Counted from the stretch's first letter, positions 26,671 through 35,944 are shown. The stretch is DNA of 64,000 nucleotides from Paraburkholderia sp. (GCF_028283785.1 NZ_JAPWKB010000018.1:496001-560000), one strand, 5' to 3'. Notes: generated from the sequence alone by a model not told the origin. Numbers and translations: made by a program.

Positions 26671-27403
26671 TTTGGGTTGCGTTGGTTGTCCCGTCTTCAC
26701 GCTGGTCTGCCTGGATCGTCCCTGTGCGGGACCGCACCTACTTTTCTTTGCTCGCGCAAAGAAAAGTAGGCAAAAGAAAGCGCGTTTACACCACCACTTC
26801 GTAGCGAGTGGCGTTTATTCATTATCAGGTAGTGGACCGCGCACGATTTGAGTTGCCGCACCGCTTAAGCTAGTGACAAGGCAGTCATTCGTTCCGGCTG
26901 TTCGCTCCGCGACAGCCGATGGGCACAGCCCCGTCTTTTTCTCTCAGCGCTATTCGCGCGCTGCACTTCGTCCGTCACAACACCCACTTTCCTGGCATGC
27001 GCTGGTCTGTTCTCGCGCGCAAAATTCCAGGCCAATCAGCCCGTCGAAACCATCGCGGAAACAGGTAAATGCCCGTGGGCCAAACCGGGCTTCAACCCGA
27101 CGCCGGAACCGTCGAGGCGGCGGGCAAATGACGTGGCGAAAATGGTTTTTTGAAGTGGGCTACCGCCGCGCAGCGGGCGGGATGTGCGGGCGCGGGCCAC
27201 CGGGAAAAACGGACCGGCAACTCCAAACGTGCGCGGTCCACTACCCGAAAAACACTAGACGCCACTCGCTACGAAGCGTCGGTGTAAACGCGCTTTCTTT
27301 TGCCTACTTTTCTTTGCGCGAGCAAAGAAAAGTAGGTGCGGTCCCGCACAGGGACGATCCAGGCAGACCAGCGTGAAACCGGGACAACCAAACCAACGCA
27401 ACC
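26671..27403. repeat. Inverted-arm repeat element, copy A
   Basis: About 730 bp. The left arm (26671-26858) and right arm (27215-27403) are near-identical inverted repeats. Each carries the hairpin CTACTTTTCTTTGC-loop-GCAAAGAAAAGTAG, a second small hairpin GTGCGG-TC-CCGCAC, and motifs around AGTGGACCGCGCACG and CACTTCGTAGCGAGTGG. The core between them (about 360 bp) is shared with two other copies in the window. The outer tails are GT-rich on the left and CA-rich on the right. Short reading frames in it (for example one encoding MTWRKWFFEVGY) have no support as genes. It fills the space between the divergent EamA and pirin genes. Confidence 0.85.
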
Positions 27404-27526
27404 CAACACCAACACCAAAACCAAAACCAAAACCACCACCGCCAACCGGCGCCACCAAAACCCATCCCCTGCCCCCCGGGCAGTAGAATGCCCTCAACCC
27501 CAAGAAAACCTCCACCGAGCCCCACC

Positions 27527-28402
27527 ATGACATCGTCGATCAAAGCCGTCCTCAAACCGCACCTGAAGGACGTCGGCAATCTGACCGTCCGGCGCGTTCT
27601 CCCGGCACTCGCCGCCCGCCTCGTCGGTCCGTTCATCTTCTTCGATCACATGGGCCCGGCTACGCTCGAACCGGGCACGGGCCTCGATGTCCGCCCTCAC
27701 CCGCATATCGGTCTCGCCACGGTCACCTACCTGTTCGAAGGCGCGATCATGCATCGCGATAGCCTCGGCTCGCTGCAAAAAATCGTGCCCGGCGACGTCA
27801 ACTGGATGACGGCGGGTCGTGGCATCGTCCACTCGGAACGCACGCCCGACGAAGACCGCGCAACCGGCCTCACGATGCACGGTATCCAGACCTGGATCGC
27901 GCTCCCGATCGACGCCGAAGAGGTCGAGCCGTCGTTCGAACATCACGCTGCATCGACGCTGCCGCAAATCGATCGCAATGGCGTCACGCTGCGCGTCATC
28001 GCCGGCACCGCGTTCGGTGAAACGTCGCCGGTCACGACCTTCTCCGGCACGCTCTACGTGGCCGCCGAATTCTCGCCGGGCAGTGCCTTCGCGCTCGAAC
28101 CGGAACACGAGGAACGGGGCGTCTATCTGGTCGACGGCGACCTCGAAATCGACGGCGCTCCGCTCGAAGCCGGTCAGATGGCCGTGCTCGCACTCGACGA
28201 AACCGTCACGCTCGCCAGCACCCACGGCGCACGCGTGATGATCCTCGGCGGCGAAAAACTCGACGGTGAACGCTTTATCGAATGGAATTTCGTGGCCAGC
28301 TCGCGCGAGAGCATCGAACGCGCGAAGCTCGCGTGGACCCAACAGGAAATGGGCCACGTCCCCGGCGAAACCGAATGGATTCCGCTGCCGGTGCGCAAAT
28401 AG
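27527..28402 (+). CDS. Pirin family protein
   Basis: A bicupin of the pirin family, 291 aa. Metal-binding His residues are in RPHPHIGLATVTY and IVHSER, with WMTAGRGIVHSE between. Family members bind Fe and some act as quercetin dioxygenases or redox-sensitive regulators; which applies here is not visible. The ATG at 27527 gives MTSSIKAVLKPHLKDVG, the expected N-terminus. A further in-frame ATG at 27488 lies in the CA-rich repeat tail. Its upstream region is the right arm of repeat copy A. Confidence 0.88.
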   Translation: MTSSIKAVLKPHLKDVGNLTVRRVLPALAARLVGPFIFFDHMGPATLEPGTGLDVRPHPHIGLATVTYLFEGAIMHRDSLGSLQKIVPGDVNWMTAGRGIVHSERTPDEDRATGLTMHGIQTWIALPIDAEEVEPSFEHHAASTLPQIDRNGVTLRVIAGTAFGETSPVTTFSGTLYVAAEFSPGSAFALEPEHEERGVYLVDGDLEIDGAPLEAGQMAVLALDETVTLASTHGARVMILGGEKLDGERFIEWNFVASSRESIERAKLAWTQQEMGHVPGETEWIPLPVRK

Positions 28403-28554
28403 CACGCTGCGGCACCACGCTTCCCAGACTGCGAACCGGCGAGCCGCGACGCGCGTGCATCGACCGCGCGCCGCCCGCTTCGACCATCGAACGATTGAAT
28501 TCGCGCACCGCGTCCCCATCTACGTGCGCGAACCGTTTTACCGACGAGGATGCA

Positions 28555-29403
28555 ATGGACACCACTCTGGCCACTTTCGAAAATGACGTAATCGCTGCCT
28601 CGACGCTCACGCCGGTGCTGGTCGACTTCTGGGCGCCGTGGTGCGGCCCGTGCAAGACGCTCGGCCCGATGCTCGAGAAACTCGAAGCCGAATATGAAGG
28701 GAAATGGCGTCTCGTGAAAGTGAACGTGGACGAGAACCAGGAACTCGCCGCGCACTTCCAGGTACGCAGCATTCCGCACGTCGTCGCGTTTGCCGACGGC
28801 CGCCCGGTCGATCAGTTCATCGGCGTGCTGCCGGAAGGCCAGTTGCGCACGTTCCTCGATCGCCTCGTGCCGCAAGGCGCCGACGGCGCGCGCGTCGAAG
28901 CGCAAGCAGCGCTCGCCGAAGGCCGTCGCGACGATGCGTACGACGCACTGCAAGCCGCGCTCGCCTATGATCCGGGCTTCGACGAAGCACGCCTCGACCT
29001 GATCGAACTGCTGCTCGACGACGACCGTATCGACGACGTGCGCAGCGAGGTCGAACTGCTGTCGCCGAAAACCACGCAAGGCATCGACGCGCGCTACAAC
29101 GCGATCAAAACGCGGCTGGATGCACTCGACGCCGCCGCGGATCTGCCGCCCACCGACGCACTCGAAGCCCGCGTCGCAAGCAACCCGGACGACCTCGAAG
29201 CGCGCTTCGATCTGGCCAGCGCGTTTATCGCGCGTCTGAAGTACACGGAAGCGCTCGAACAGTTGCTCGTCATCGTGCAGCGCGACCGCGCTTTCCGTGA
29301 AGATATCGGCCGCAAAACGATGCTGTCGGTATTCGATCTCGCCGCGCATCAGCCGGAACTGGTCGCGCAATGGCGTCGCAAGCTGAGCGCGTCGCTGTTC
29401 TGA
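28555..29403 (+). CDS. cnoX: Thioredoxin-TPR chaperedoxin (CnoX/YbbN type)
   Basis: A 282-aa protein with an N-terminal thioredoxin domain (1-110) and a C-terminal tetratricopeptide region (about 115-282, TPR_19/20). The active site WCGPCK places Cys30 and Cys33 in a classic CGPC pair. The E. coli homologue lacks the first Cys, so this one should be a true oxidoreductase as well as a holdase that protects clients during hypochlorous or heat stress. It follows pirin on the same strand with a 150-bp gap. A terminator ends the unit. Confidence 0.9.
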   Translation: MDTTLATFENDVIAASTLTPVLVDFWAPWCGPCKTLGPMLEKLEAEYEGKWRLVKVNVDENQELAAHFQVRSIPHVVAFADGRPVDQFIGVLPEGQLRTFLDRLVPQGADGARVEAQAALAEGRRDDAYDALQAALAYDPGFDEARLDLIELLLDDDRIDDVRSEVELLSPKTTQGIDARYNAIKTRLDALDAAADLPPTDALEARVASNPDDLEARFDLASAFIARLKYTEALEQLLVIVQRDRAFREDIGRKTMLSVFDLAAHQPELVAQWRRKLSASLF

Positions 29404-29488
29404 GGTCGGTCCTGCGAAGCCGCAGATGGCGCGTTCCACACGCCGCCGTCCGCGTCACTTCGCGGTAATCCGATTTTCTGCAACCGGC

Positions 29489-29514
29489 AAAGCCGCCTTC
29501 GAGGCGGCTTTTTT
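29489..29514. terminator. Terminator between cnoX and tcdA
   Basis: AAAGCCGCCT and AGGCGGCTTT around a TCG loop, followed by T. It overlaps the last bases of tcdA on the opposite strand. Confidence 0.75.
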
Positions 29515-30373
29515 ACGCCGCCGCTTTCGCGAGCGTCCGCAACACGTAGGCGGCCGCCGCGAATCCGAAGCTCGCGGTCACGCACACGCTCGACCCGAAC
29601 CCTGCGCAATTCAGACCGACGGGGCCCGTGTGACCCGGCGAGGTCGTCACGTGTTCAGCGGCTTCGTCGATATCGCAGACAGCGGCGGCCGGGTAGATCA
29701 GCGGCTCGTCCGAATACACCGCACTGACCTTGAACTTCGCCTTCGGTCCGCGCGGAAACCCATGCAGCTTGCGCAACTGGCCGCGCACTTTCGACAGCAA
29801 CGGGTCCTGGATCGTCAGCGCGAGATCGTCGATGCGGATGCGTGTCGGGTCGAGCTGGCCGCCCGCGCCGCCGACGGTGATCAACGGCTGCTTGTGCTCG
29901 ACGCACCACGCGATCAGCGCCGTCTTGGTCCGCACGCTGTCGATCGCATCGATCACGTAGTCGAAGCCGCCGCCCAGCACGGTGTCGAAGTTGTCCGGCT
30001 CGATGAAGTCTTCGATCAGACGCACATCGCATAACGGATTGATCAGCTTGATCCGCTCGGCCATCGCATCGACTTTCGGCTTGCCGTAGTTGCCTTCGAG
30101 CGCGTGAATCTGGCGGTTGGTGTTGCTCTCGGCGACGTTGTCGAGATCGATCAGCGTCAGCGAGCCGACCGCGCTGCGCGCGAGCGCCTCGGCCACCCAC
30201 GACCCGACGCCGCCGATTCCGATCACCGCGACGCGCGCGCGCTCGAACGCGGCAAGCGCGGGCGCGCCGTACAGACGGGCTACGCCGCCGAAGCGACGTT
30301 CGTGATCGGCGTATTCATTCGGCGCGAGGCTGGTAGTAAGATCGGATGGCGCGGTCGCGCTGGCAGTCGACAT
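29513..30373 (-). CDS. tcdA: tRNA threonylcarbamoyladenosine dehydratase
   Basis: An E1-like (ThiF/MoeB fold) enzyme that cyclises t6A to ct6A in tRNA with ATP, 286 aa. The nucleotide-binding motif VIGIGGVGSWVAEALARS is at about 50-67, followed by LIDLDNVAESNTNRQ and YVIDAIDSVRTK. It lacks the CxxC zinc pairs of ThiF/MoeB, as expected for TcdA/CsdL. A hydrophobic C-terminal helix is present. tsaE for the preceding modification is elsewhere in this window. Confidence 0.93.
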   Translation of the reverse strand: MSTASATAPSDLTTSLAPNEYADHERRFGGVARLYGAPALAAFERARVAVIGIGGVGSWVAEALARSAVGSLTLIDLDNVAESNTNRQIHALEGNYGKPKVDAMAERIKLINPLCDVRLIEDFIEPDNFDTVLGGGFDYVIDAIDSVRTKTALIAWCVEHKQPLITVGGAGGQLDPTRIRIDDLALTIQDPLLSKVRGQLRKLHGFPRGPKAKFKVSAVYSDEPLIYPAAAVCDIDEAAEHVTTSPGHTGPVGLNCAGFGSSVCVTASFGFAAAAYVLRTLAKAAA

Positions 30374-30608
30374 GATATGGGGCTCGTCAAAGCGGTCGTA
30401 TTCGTAGTCCGATATTCTGCCTGAACGCGTGAAGTCTTATCTTCGCCGGACTCTCCGCGCAGCGCGATCAGGCATAAAACATTACGTCTCGTTTACAACC
30501 GGAAACAGCCGGAACGCCCGCCAGGACGGCGTCTGCGGCTGTCAGCCCGCACGCAGGAAATTTATGCCTTCGCTATACTGACCCCACTGAAGTATTCGCA
30601 TAACAATC

Positions 30609-31265
30609 ATGACCTCGCTCGCTGAACTTCGTAAAAACTATTCACTGGGTTCGCTGGATATCAGCGAGGTGGATCGCAGCCCGATCCGTCAGTTCGACGC
30701 GTGGTTCGCGCAGGCGCTCGGCGCGCAACTGCCCGAACCGAACGCCATGACACTCGCCACTGTCGACGCACGCGGCCGTCCCGCAGCGCGCATCGTGTTG
30801 ATCAAGGGCGTCGATGAGCGCGGCTTCGTGTTCTTCACGAACTACGACAGCCGCAAGGGCCATGATCTCGCGGACAATCCGCACGCGAGCCTGCTGTTCT
30901 ACTGGATCGAACTGGAGCGCCAGGTGCGCATCGAGGGCCGCGTCGTGAAAACGTCCGAAGCGGAAAGCGATCAATATTTTCATTCGCGGCCGCTGGGCTC
31001 GCGAATCGGCGCATGGGCGTCGAATCAAAGTCAGGTCATTGAAAGCCGTGCGCTGCTCGAAGCGCGCGAACGCGAGGTCAGCGCGCAATACGGCGAACAC
31101 CCGCCGCGCCCGCCGCATTGGGGCGGTTATCGCGTCATACCCGACACCATCGAATTCTGGCAAGGCCGTCCTTCCCGCCTGCACGACCGGATCGTCTACT
31201 CGCGCGCCGACAGCGCTGCGGACGGCACGGCCGGCGACTGGCAGATCGCGCGGCTTTCGCCTTAA
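30609..31265 (+). CDS. pdxH: Pyridoxamine 5'-phosphate oxidase
   Basis: An FMN enzyme that makes pyridoxal 5'-phosphate from PNP/PMP, 218 aa. FMN-binding residues appear in GRPAARIVLIKGVDERGFVF and TNYDSRKGHDL. ERQVRIEGRVVKTSEAESDQ and the C-terminal WQIARLSP are family signatures. A possible -10 TATACT lies at 30574. It is divergent from tcdA. cfa follows after about 170 bp. Confidence 0.96.
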   Translation: MTSLAELRKNYSLGSLDISEVDRSPIRQFDAWFAQALGAQLPEPNAMTLATVDARGRPAARIVLIKGVDERGFVFFTNYDSRKGHDLADNPHASLLFYWIELERQVRIEGRVVKTSEAESDQYFHSRPLGSRIGAWASNQSQVIESRALLEAREREVSAQYGEHPPRPPHWGGYRVIPDTIEFWQGRPSRLHDRIVYSRADSAADGTAGDWQIARLSP

Positions 31266-31438
31266 CACGACAAACAGCGCCGGGCCCGTGCTGCCCGTGC
31301 TTCGTGCCCGCTTCAACGGTACGTCGCAAGCAGCCGTCGTCCGGCCGGATCGCGCGGTTAACCGGGCGTGGCGCATCACGTCCGCAGCACGCGGCGACAC
31401 AAGCTTTGCTTTCGTTTCAACGGACACGGAGAGATCAC

Positions 31439-32653
31439 ATGTTCTGGGAGAAGAAGCTGGCGCAGTGGGTGGAAGATGTCAAAACAAAGGCGAACTTGCC
31501 GGCGCGCCTGGTGTTATGGGACGGTCAGCAACACGACTTCGGCACGTTCGCCGCGCCGCGGGTCACACTGACGGTCAATAGCGCGTCGGCTTTGCCGCTC
31601 CTGCTCGAACCGAGCCTCGATAATCTCGGCGAGGCTTACGTGAAGGGCAAGATCGACATCGAAGGCAAGCTGTCGGACATCATCAATATCAGCTATTCGC
31701 TGGCCCGCAACACGGTCACGAGCGCAGGCAAACTCGCTCGCGTGCGACGCTACTTCAGTCACTCGAAGGCGTCGGACAAGAAAGCCATCCAGTACCACTA
31801 CGACGTCTCGAACGAGTTCTACAAGCTGTGGCTCGACGAGAACATGGTCTATTCGTGCGCGTACTTCGAGAACGGCGACGAAGATCTCGCCACCGCCCAG
31901 ATCAAGAAGATCGATCACATCCTCACCAAAATCCAGGTCGAACCGGGTCAGCGTCTGCTCGATATCGGCTGCGGCTGGGGCGCGCTGGTGTTGCGCGCCG
32001 CGCAGAAATTCGGCGCGCAATGCGTAGGCGTGACGCTGTCGCAGAACCAGTTCGATCTCGCCACCGCACGAGTCAAGGCGGCCGGTCTCGAAGACAAGAT
32101 CGAAATCCGGCTGCAGGATTACCGCGACGTGCAAGGCCAGTTCGACCGCATCACCAGCGTCGGGATGTTCGAGCATGTCGGTCGTAAAAACCTCGCCGGT
32201 TACTTCCAGAAAGTTCGCGAACTGCTGACCGACGACGGCGTCGCGATGAACCACGGCATCACGTCGAGCGACGCCGACAGCGGCGAAACCGCGCTCGGCG
32301 GCGGCGAATTTATCGACCGCTACGTGTTCCCCGACGGCGAACTGCCGCACATCGGTCTCGCGCTCGAAGCGTTGCAGCGCGGCGGGCTCGAAGCGGTTGA
32401 CGTCGAAAGTCTGCGCCGTCACTATGCGCACACGCTGGATCTCTGGGCGGAAAATTTCGAAGCGCACGCGGACGAAGCCCGCAAGCTGGTGGACGACGAG
32501 AAATTCCGGATCTGGCGCGTGTATCTGGCCGGTTGCGCGTATGCGTTCGAAAACGACGACGTGTCGATCTATCAGGTGGTTTGCCGGAAAGCGGGACGCA
32601 GCGCGACGACCTTGCCGTGGTCGCGCCGCTATATCTACGACAAGCCGCTGTAA
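31439..32653 (+). CDS. cfa: Cyclopropane-fatty-acyl-phospholipid synthase
   Basis: Uses S-adenosylmethionine to convert cis double bonds of membrane lipids to cyclopropane rings, 404 aa. The SAM motif LDIGCGWGALVL is at about 174-185. YHYDVSNEFYKLWLDENMVY at 119-138 and GMFEHVGRKNLAGYF are catalytic-region signatures. An N-terminal lipid-binding domain covers 1-110. The start is the ATG after CGGAGAGATCAC; an earlier in-frame ATG would extend into pdxH without similarity to the family. Confidence 0.95.
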   Translation: MFWEKKLAQWVEDVKTKANLPARLVLWDGQQHDFGTFAAPRVTLTVNSASALPLLLEPSLDNLGEAYVKGKIDIEGKLSDIINISYSLARNTVTSAGKLARVRRYFSHSKASDKKAIQYHYDVSNEFYKLWLDENMVYSCAYFENGDEDLATAQIKKIDHILTKIQVEPGQRLLDIGCGWGALVLRAAQKFGAQCVGVTLSQNQFDLATARVKAAGLEDKIEIRLQDYRDVQGQFDRITSVGMFEHVGRKNLAGYFQKVRELLTDDGVAMNHGITSSDADSGETALGGGEFIDRYVFPDGELPHIGLALEALQRGGLEAVDVESLRRHYAHTLDLWAENFEAHADEARKLVDDEKFRIWRVYLAGCAYAFENDDVSIYQVVCRKAGRSATTLPWSRRYIYDKPL

Positions 32654-32661
32654 AACGGGGT

Positions 32662-32695
32662 GCGCCGCCGCGGCTGCGCTCCAGCGCGGCGGCGC
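32662..32695 (+). terminator. GC-rich hairpin after cfa
   Basis: GCGCCGCCGC (32662-32671) pairs with GCGGCGGCGC (32686-32695), a 10-bp stem with a 14-nt loop. There is no T tract, so this may be a Rho-assisted stop or an mRNA-stabilising stem. Confidence 0.4.
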
Positions 32696-32721
32696 AACCT
32701 TGACAGCAGTGACGACGATCG

Positions 32722-33879
32722 ATGGATGAAGGTGAACAGAAAGCTGTGACGGACGCGGACGCGCCGCAATTCGATCTGTTCGGCGTGCCGGTGGAAGCGC
32801 CCGCGCCCGCATTGGCGGAAAAGCCGGCTGCGCATCCCGAGCCGGCCGCCGACGCGCCGAAAAAGCGCCGTTCGCGCGAGGTCCTGCCCGCCGCACCCGC
32901 AGCCGACGTGCTCGCGATCGCCGCGACGCTGCCGCCGAACGTGCATCTCGGTACGTCGTCGTGGTCGTTTCCGGGCTGGAACGGCATCGTCTACGGCGAC
33001 GACTACAGCAATTCCAAACTGTCCCGCGACGGCCTCGCGGCGTACGGCGCGCATCCGTTGCTGCGAACCGTGAGCATCGACCGGTCGTTCTACTCGCCGC
33101 TCAGCATCACCGACTATCTGCGCTACGCGCAGCAGGTCCCCGATCACTTCCGCTTCATCGTCAAGGCACCCGCATCCGTCACCGACGCCACCGTGCGCGC
33201 CGAACGCGGCGAACCGGTCTCGTTGAATCCGTGTTTTCTGAATGCGCAGATCGCCACCGACGATTTCGTCCGGCCGTGTCTGGAAGGCCTGGGCGCGAAG
33301 GCCGGTGCGTTGGTGTTCCAGTTTTCGCCGCTGCCGGACCAGATGCTCGCGCAACCGGCGGAACTGATCGAGCGGCTGGCTGCGTTCTTTAGCGAATTGC
33401 CCGCGCTGCCCGAACAGTCCGACACCTGCTACGCGATCGAGATTCGCGACGCGAGCTTGCTGACGCCGCGCTTCATCCGGATGCTGAAGACGGTGGGCGT
33501 GCGCTATTGCGTGGGGATTCATGCGCGGATGCCCGACCCGCTGCGTCAGGCGGCAGCGTTGGCGCTACTGGACGGCGAACCCGCCGGGCCGCTGATCGTG
33601 CGCTGGAGTTTGCACGGCGGCTTCAAATACGAACAGGCGAAGGCGAAATACGAGCCGTTCGACGCGCTCGTGGACGAAGACCCGGCCACGCGTCAGGCGC
33701 TCGCCGAACTTGCCGCGCGCTATGCGATAGCCGGTCAACCGGTGGTGATCGCGGCTAACAACAAGGCTGAAGGCTCGGCGCCGCTGACCTGCGTGAAGCT
33801 GGCGCAGGCCATCGCCGAGGCCTGCCAGCGGCTGAGGCCGGTCGTGGCGGCGGCGTCTGCAGTGCCCGGCGACGCATAA
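32722..33879 (+). CDS. DUF72 family protein (YecE-like TIM barrel)
   Basis: A 385-aa protein with a DUF72 domain from about residue 75, beginning HLGTSSWSFPGWNGIVYG, with TVSIDRSFYSPLS and FIVKAPASVTDA. The N-terminal 70 residues are a Pro/Ala/Lys-rich extension not needed by the family. DUF72 proteins adopt a barrel fold; no reaction is established. It is preceded by cfa and converges with msrA. Confidence 0.85.
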   Translation: MDEGEQKAVTDADAPQFDLFGVPVEAPAPALAEKPAAHPEPAADAPKKRRSREVLPAAPAADVLAIAATLPPNVHLGTSSWSFPGWNGIVYGDDYSNSKLSRDGLAAYGAHPLLRTVSIDRSFYSPLSITDYLRYAQQVPDHFRFIVKAPASVTDATVRAERGEPVSLNPCFLNAQIATDDFVRPCLEGLGAKAGALVFQFSPLPDQMLAQPAELIERLAAFFSELPALPEQSDTCYAIEIRDASLLTPRFIRMLKTVGVRYCVGIHARMPDPLRQAAALALLDGEPAGPLIVRWSLHGGFKYEQAKAKYEPFDALVDEDPATRQALAELAARYAIAGQPVVIAANNKAEGSAPLTCVKLAQAIAEACQRLRPVVAAASAVPGDA

Positions 33880-33915
33880 CCTGCCCTCGCCCGACCCGGC
33901 AAAGCCGTATTGCCC

Positions 33916-34464
33916 TTATCCCGCCTTCACCCGATGCGCGAACTTCTGGCGGAATTTCGCGACCTTCGGCGCCACCACGAACGCGCAATAGCCCTGTTCC
34001 GGATGTTGCGCGAAGTAGTTCTGGTGATACGCCTCGGCGGGCCAGTAATTGCCGTCGAGCGGCAACACCTGCGTGACGATCCGACCGTCGTACACGGCTT
34101 GCGTGGTGATCTCGCGAATCGCCTGCAACGCGATCTCGCGCTGCAAGTCAGAGTGCGTAAAAATCACCGACCGGTACTGCGTGCCGACGTCGTTGCCTTG
34201 CCGGTTCAACTGCGTCGGATCGTGGATTGCGAAGAAAATATCGAGCACTTCGCGATACGTGATCGTTGCCGGATCGAAGCTCACGTTGACGACTTCCGCG
34301 TGCCCGGTGTCGCCGTCGCATATCTGTTCGTAGGTCGGCTCGCGCACCTGGCCGCCGGCATAGCCCGATTCCACCGCCGTCACACCGTCGACGCCGAGAT
34401 AAACCGCTTCGAGACACCAGAAACAGCCACCGCCGAGGGTGGCGACTTCACCTGTCTGACTCAT
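33916..34464 (-). CDS. msrA: Peptide methionine (S)-S-oxide reductase MsrA
   Basis: Repairs the S form of methionine sulfoxide, 182 aa. The catalytic Cys14 is in GGGCFWCLEAVY, followed by GVDGVTAVESGYAGGQ and GHAEVVNVSFDP. A second Cys is in the C-terminal part (GYCAFVV). The ribosome binding site AAGGAGCG is clear. Confidence 0.96.
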   Translation of the reverse strand: MSQTGEVATLGGGCFWCLEAVYLGVDGVTAVESGYAGGQVREPTYEQICDGDTGHAEVVNVSFDPATITYREVLDIFFAIHDPTQLNRQGNDVGTQYRSVIFTHSDLQREIALQAIREITTQAVYDGRIVTQVLPLDGNYWPAEAYHQNYFAQHPEQGYCAFVVAPKVAKFRQKFAHRVKAG

Positions 34465-34672
34465 GCTGCACGCTCCTTAGTGATCACCGCGTCGTCGAGC
34501 GCGACGGCGGCGGCTTCTGCCCGTATTGCTTGCGCTTTTACGTCGTCACACGGCCGCTACGGTCATGGGCCCGCGATTGAAGTTAAAATTGGGACAAATC
34601 GCCGACTTTCTACATGACCTTCGAATTTCTTCTTACATGCCCGGCTCATTGCCCGGCGTCGCGGACTTGCCG

Positions 34673-35182
34673 ATGAAACCTGCCAGCCCGCCCGATTTCG
34701 ATCCTGCCGCGTTCAAACGCGCCCTCGGTCAGTTCGCCACCGGCGTCACGGTGATCACCACGCGCGCGCCGTCCGGCCAGCTGATCGGCATTACCGCCAG
34801 TTCGTTCAATTCGGTGTCGCTGACGCCGCCATTGGTGCTGTGGAGCCTCGCGACGCGTTCAGCGTCGATGCCGGTGTTCCAGACCAACAGTCATTATGTG
34901 ATCAACGTGCTCGGCGCGTCGCAGCTCGACCTGTGCAAACGCTTTTCGACGGTCAAGGGCGACCGCTTCGCAGGCGTCTCCCATGCGGAAGGCGCAAGCG
35001 GGATGCCTGTTCTCGACGGTGCGATTGCGTGGTTCGAATGCCATAACCGCAGCCGCTACGAAGAAGGCGACCACGTGATTTTCGTCGGTGAGGTGGAGCG
35101 TTGCGGCGTCGGCGATCCGAACGGCAACAATGACCCGCTGGTGTTCCAGAACGGCCAGTTTCACGGGCTGACGTCGCTGTAA
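34673..35182 (+). CDS. Flavin reductase domain protein
   Basis: An FMN-binding flavin reductase-like protein, 169 aa from MKPASPPDFDPAAFKRALGQ. Features are FATGVTVITTRAPSG, GITASSFNSVSLTPPLVLWS and the C-terminal VFQNGQFHGL. Such proteins supply reduced flavin to two-component monooxygenases or act alone on flavins; no monooxygenase partner is adjacent. An in-frame ATG at 34637 would add 12 residues; neither start has a good Shine-Dalgarno sequence. Confidence 0.87.
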   Translation: MKPASPPDFDPAAFKRALGQFATGVTVITTRAPSGQLIGITASSFNSVSLTPPLVLWSLATRSASMPVFQTNSHYVINVLGASQLDLCKRFSTVKGDRFAGVSHAEGASGMPVLDGAIAWFECHNRSRYEEGDHVIFVGEVERCGVGDPNGNNDPLVFQNGQFHGLTSL

Positions 35183-35236
35183 GCGACCTGCGATGCGCGG
35201 CCTGCGCGCATCGTGGGCTGTCACCGCGTTCCAAAC

Positions 35237-35272
35237 GCAAAAACCGACGGATAGCCGCCCGGCCGTCCGTCG
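35237..35272 (-). terminator. Terminator of the Lrp-family gene
   Basis: On the minus strand CGACGGA and TCCGTCG form a stem, followed by GTTTTTG. It lies between the convergent flavin reductase and Lrp genes. Confidence 0.6.
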
Positions 35273-35300
35273 CGATTCATTCCGCCTTTTCTGCCAGAAC

Positions 35301-35816
35301 CTAGCTGCCGGCCGCCGCGTTGACGTTGGTCCCGGCGCCCGGCACCAGCATGACCGGCACGCCCGAATCTTCCTTCAGCGTCTGCAACACGATGTTCGAA
35401 CGGATATCCATCACGCCCGGCGCCTTGTAGAGGCGCTGCAGCACGAAGTCCGAATAGTGTTTGAGGTTGTGCGCGAGCACCCGCAGCAGATAGTGGGTTT
35501 CCCCCGTCACGACGAACGCGCCGACCACTTCCGGCCAGTCGCGCACCGCTTCGGCGAAGCGTTCGTGCCAGTTCTGCTGGTCGTTGCGCATCGATACCTG
35601 CACGAAGGCTTCCAGCTCGAAACCCAGCACCTGCCGGTCCAGACAGGCCCGGTAGCGTTCGATGACGCCCTGCTCTTCCAGTAGCCGCAACCGCCGCAGA
35701 CACGCGGACGGCGACAGCGAAATACGTTCAGCCAGATCCAGGTTGCTGATTCGTCCTTCCTGCTGAAGCACCGTGAGAATGCGGCAATCGGTGGCGTCGA
35801 GCGAGATCGCGTTCAT
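35301..35816 (-). CDS. kynR: Lrp/AsnC-family regulator, probably KynR
   Basis: A transcription regulator of 171 aa. The helix-turn-helix (about 20-45) reads NLDLAERISLSPSACLRRLR; the C-terminal RAM/AsnC effector domain contains FVVTGETHYLLRVLAHN. It is divergently transcribed from kynB with 128 bp between. In related bacteria this position holds KynR, which senses kynurenine and activates kynBUA. The assignment rests on that context and on family, not on a binding site read here. Confidence 0.85.
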   Translation of the reverse strand: MNAISLDATDCRILTVLQQEGRISNLDLAERISLSPSACLRRLRLLEEQGVIERYRACLDRQVLGFELEAFVQVSMRNDQQNWHERFAEAVRDWPEVVGAFVVTGETHYLLRVLAHNLKHYSDFVLQRLYKAPGVMDIRSNIVLQTLKEDSGVPVMLVPGAGTNVNAAAGS

Positions 35817-35944
35817 ATTCGGTCTCCCTTTCCCATTTGTCTCAAATTATGTTCCAAGAGAGCCGAAAAAACGAGATTTATTCGCAAGCACATTCGAATC
35901 GGGCTTGCCTATCATTCAGGACACGCACCCCACACGACGACGCC

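Noticed and set aside
26587..26700. N-terminal extension of the EamA protein
   Set aside because: The extra residues are low-complexity sequence from the repeat tail. A GTG with good Shine-Dalgarno sequence marks the true start.
26873..27376. A 167-codon frame in repeat copy A, with an 82-codon relative in copy C (MTWRKWFFEVGY)
   Set aside because: It is kept between copies only because the DNA is repeated. It runs through the hairpin arms, is frameshifted in copy B and has no ribosome binding site.
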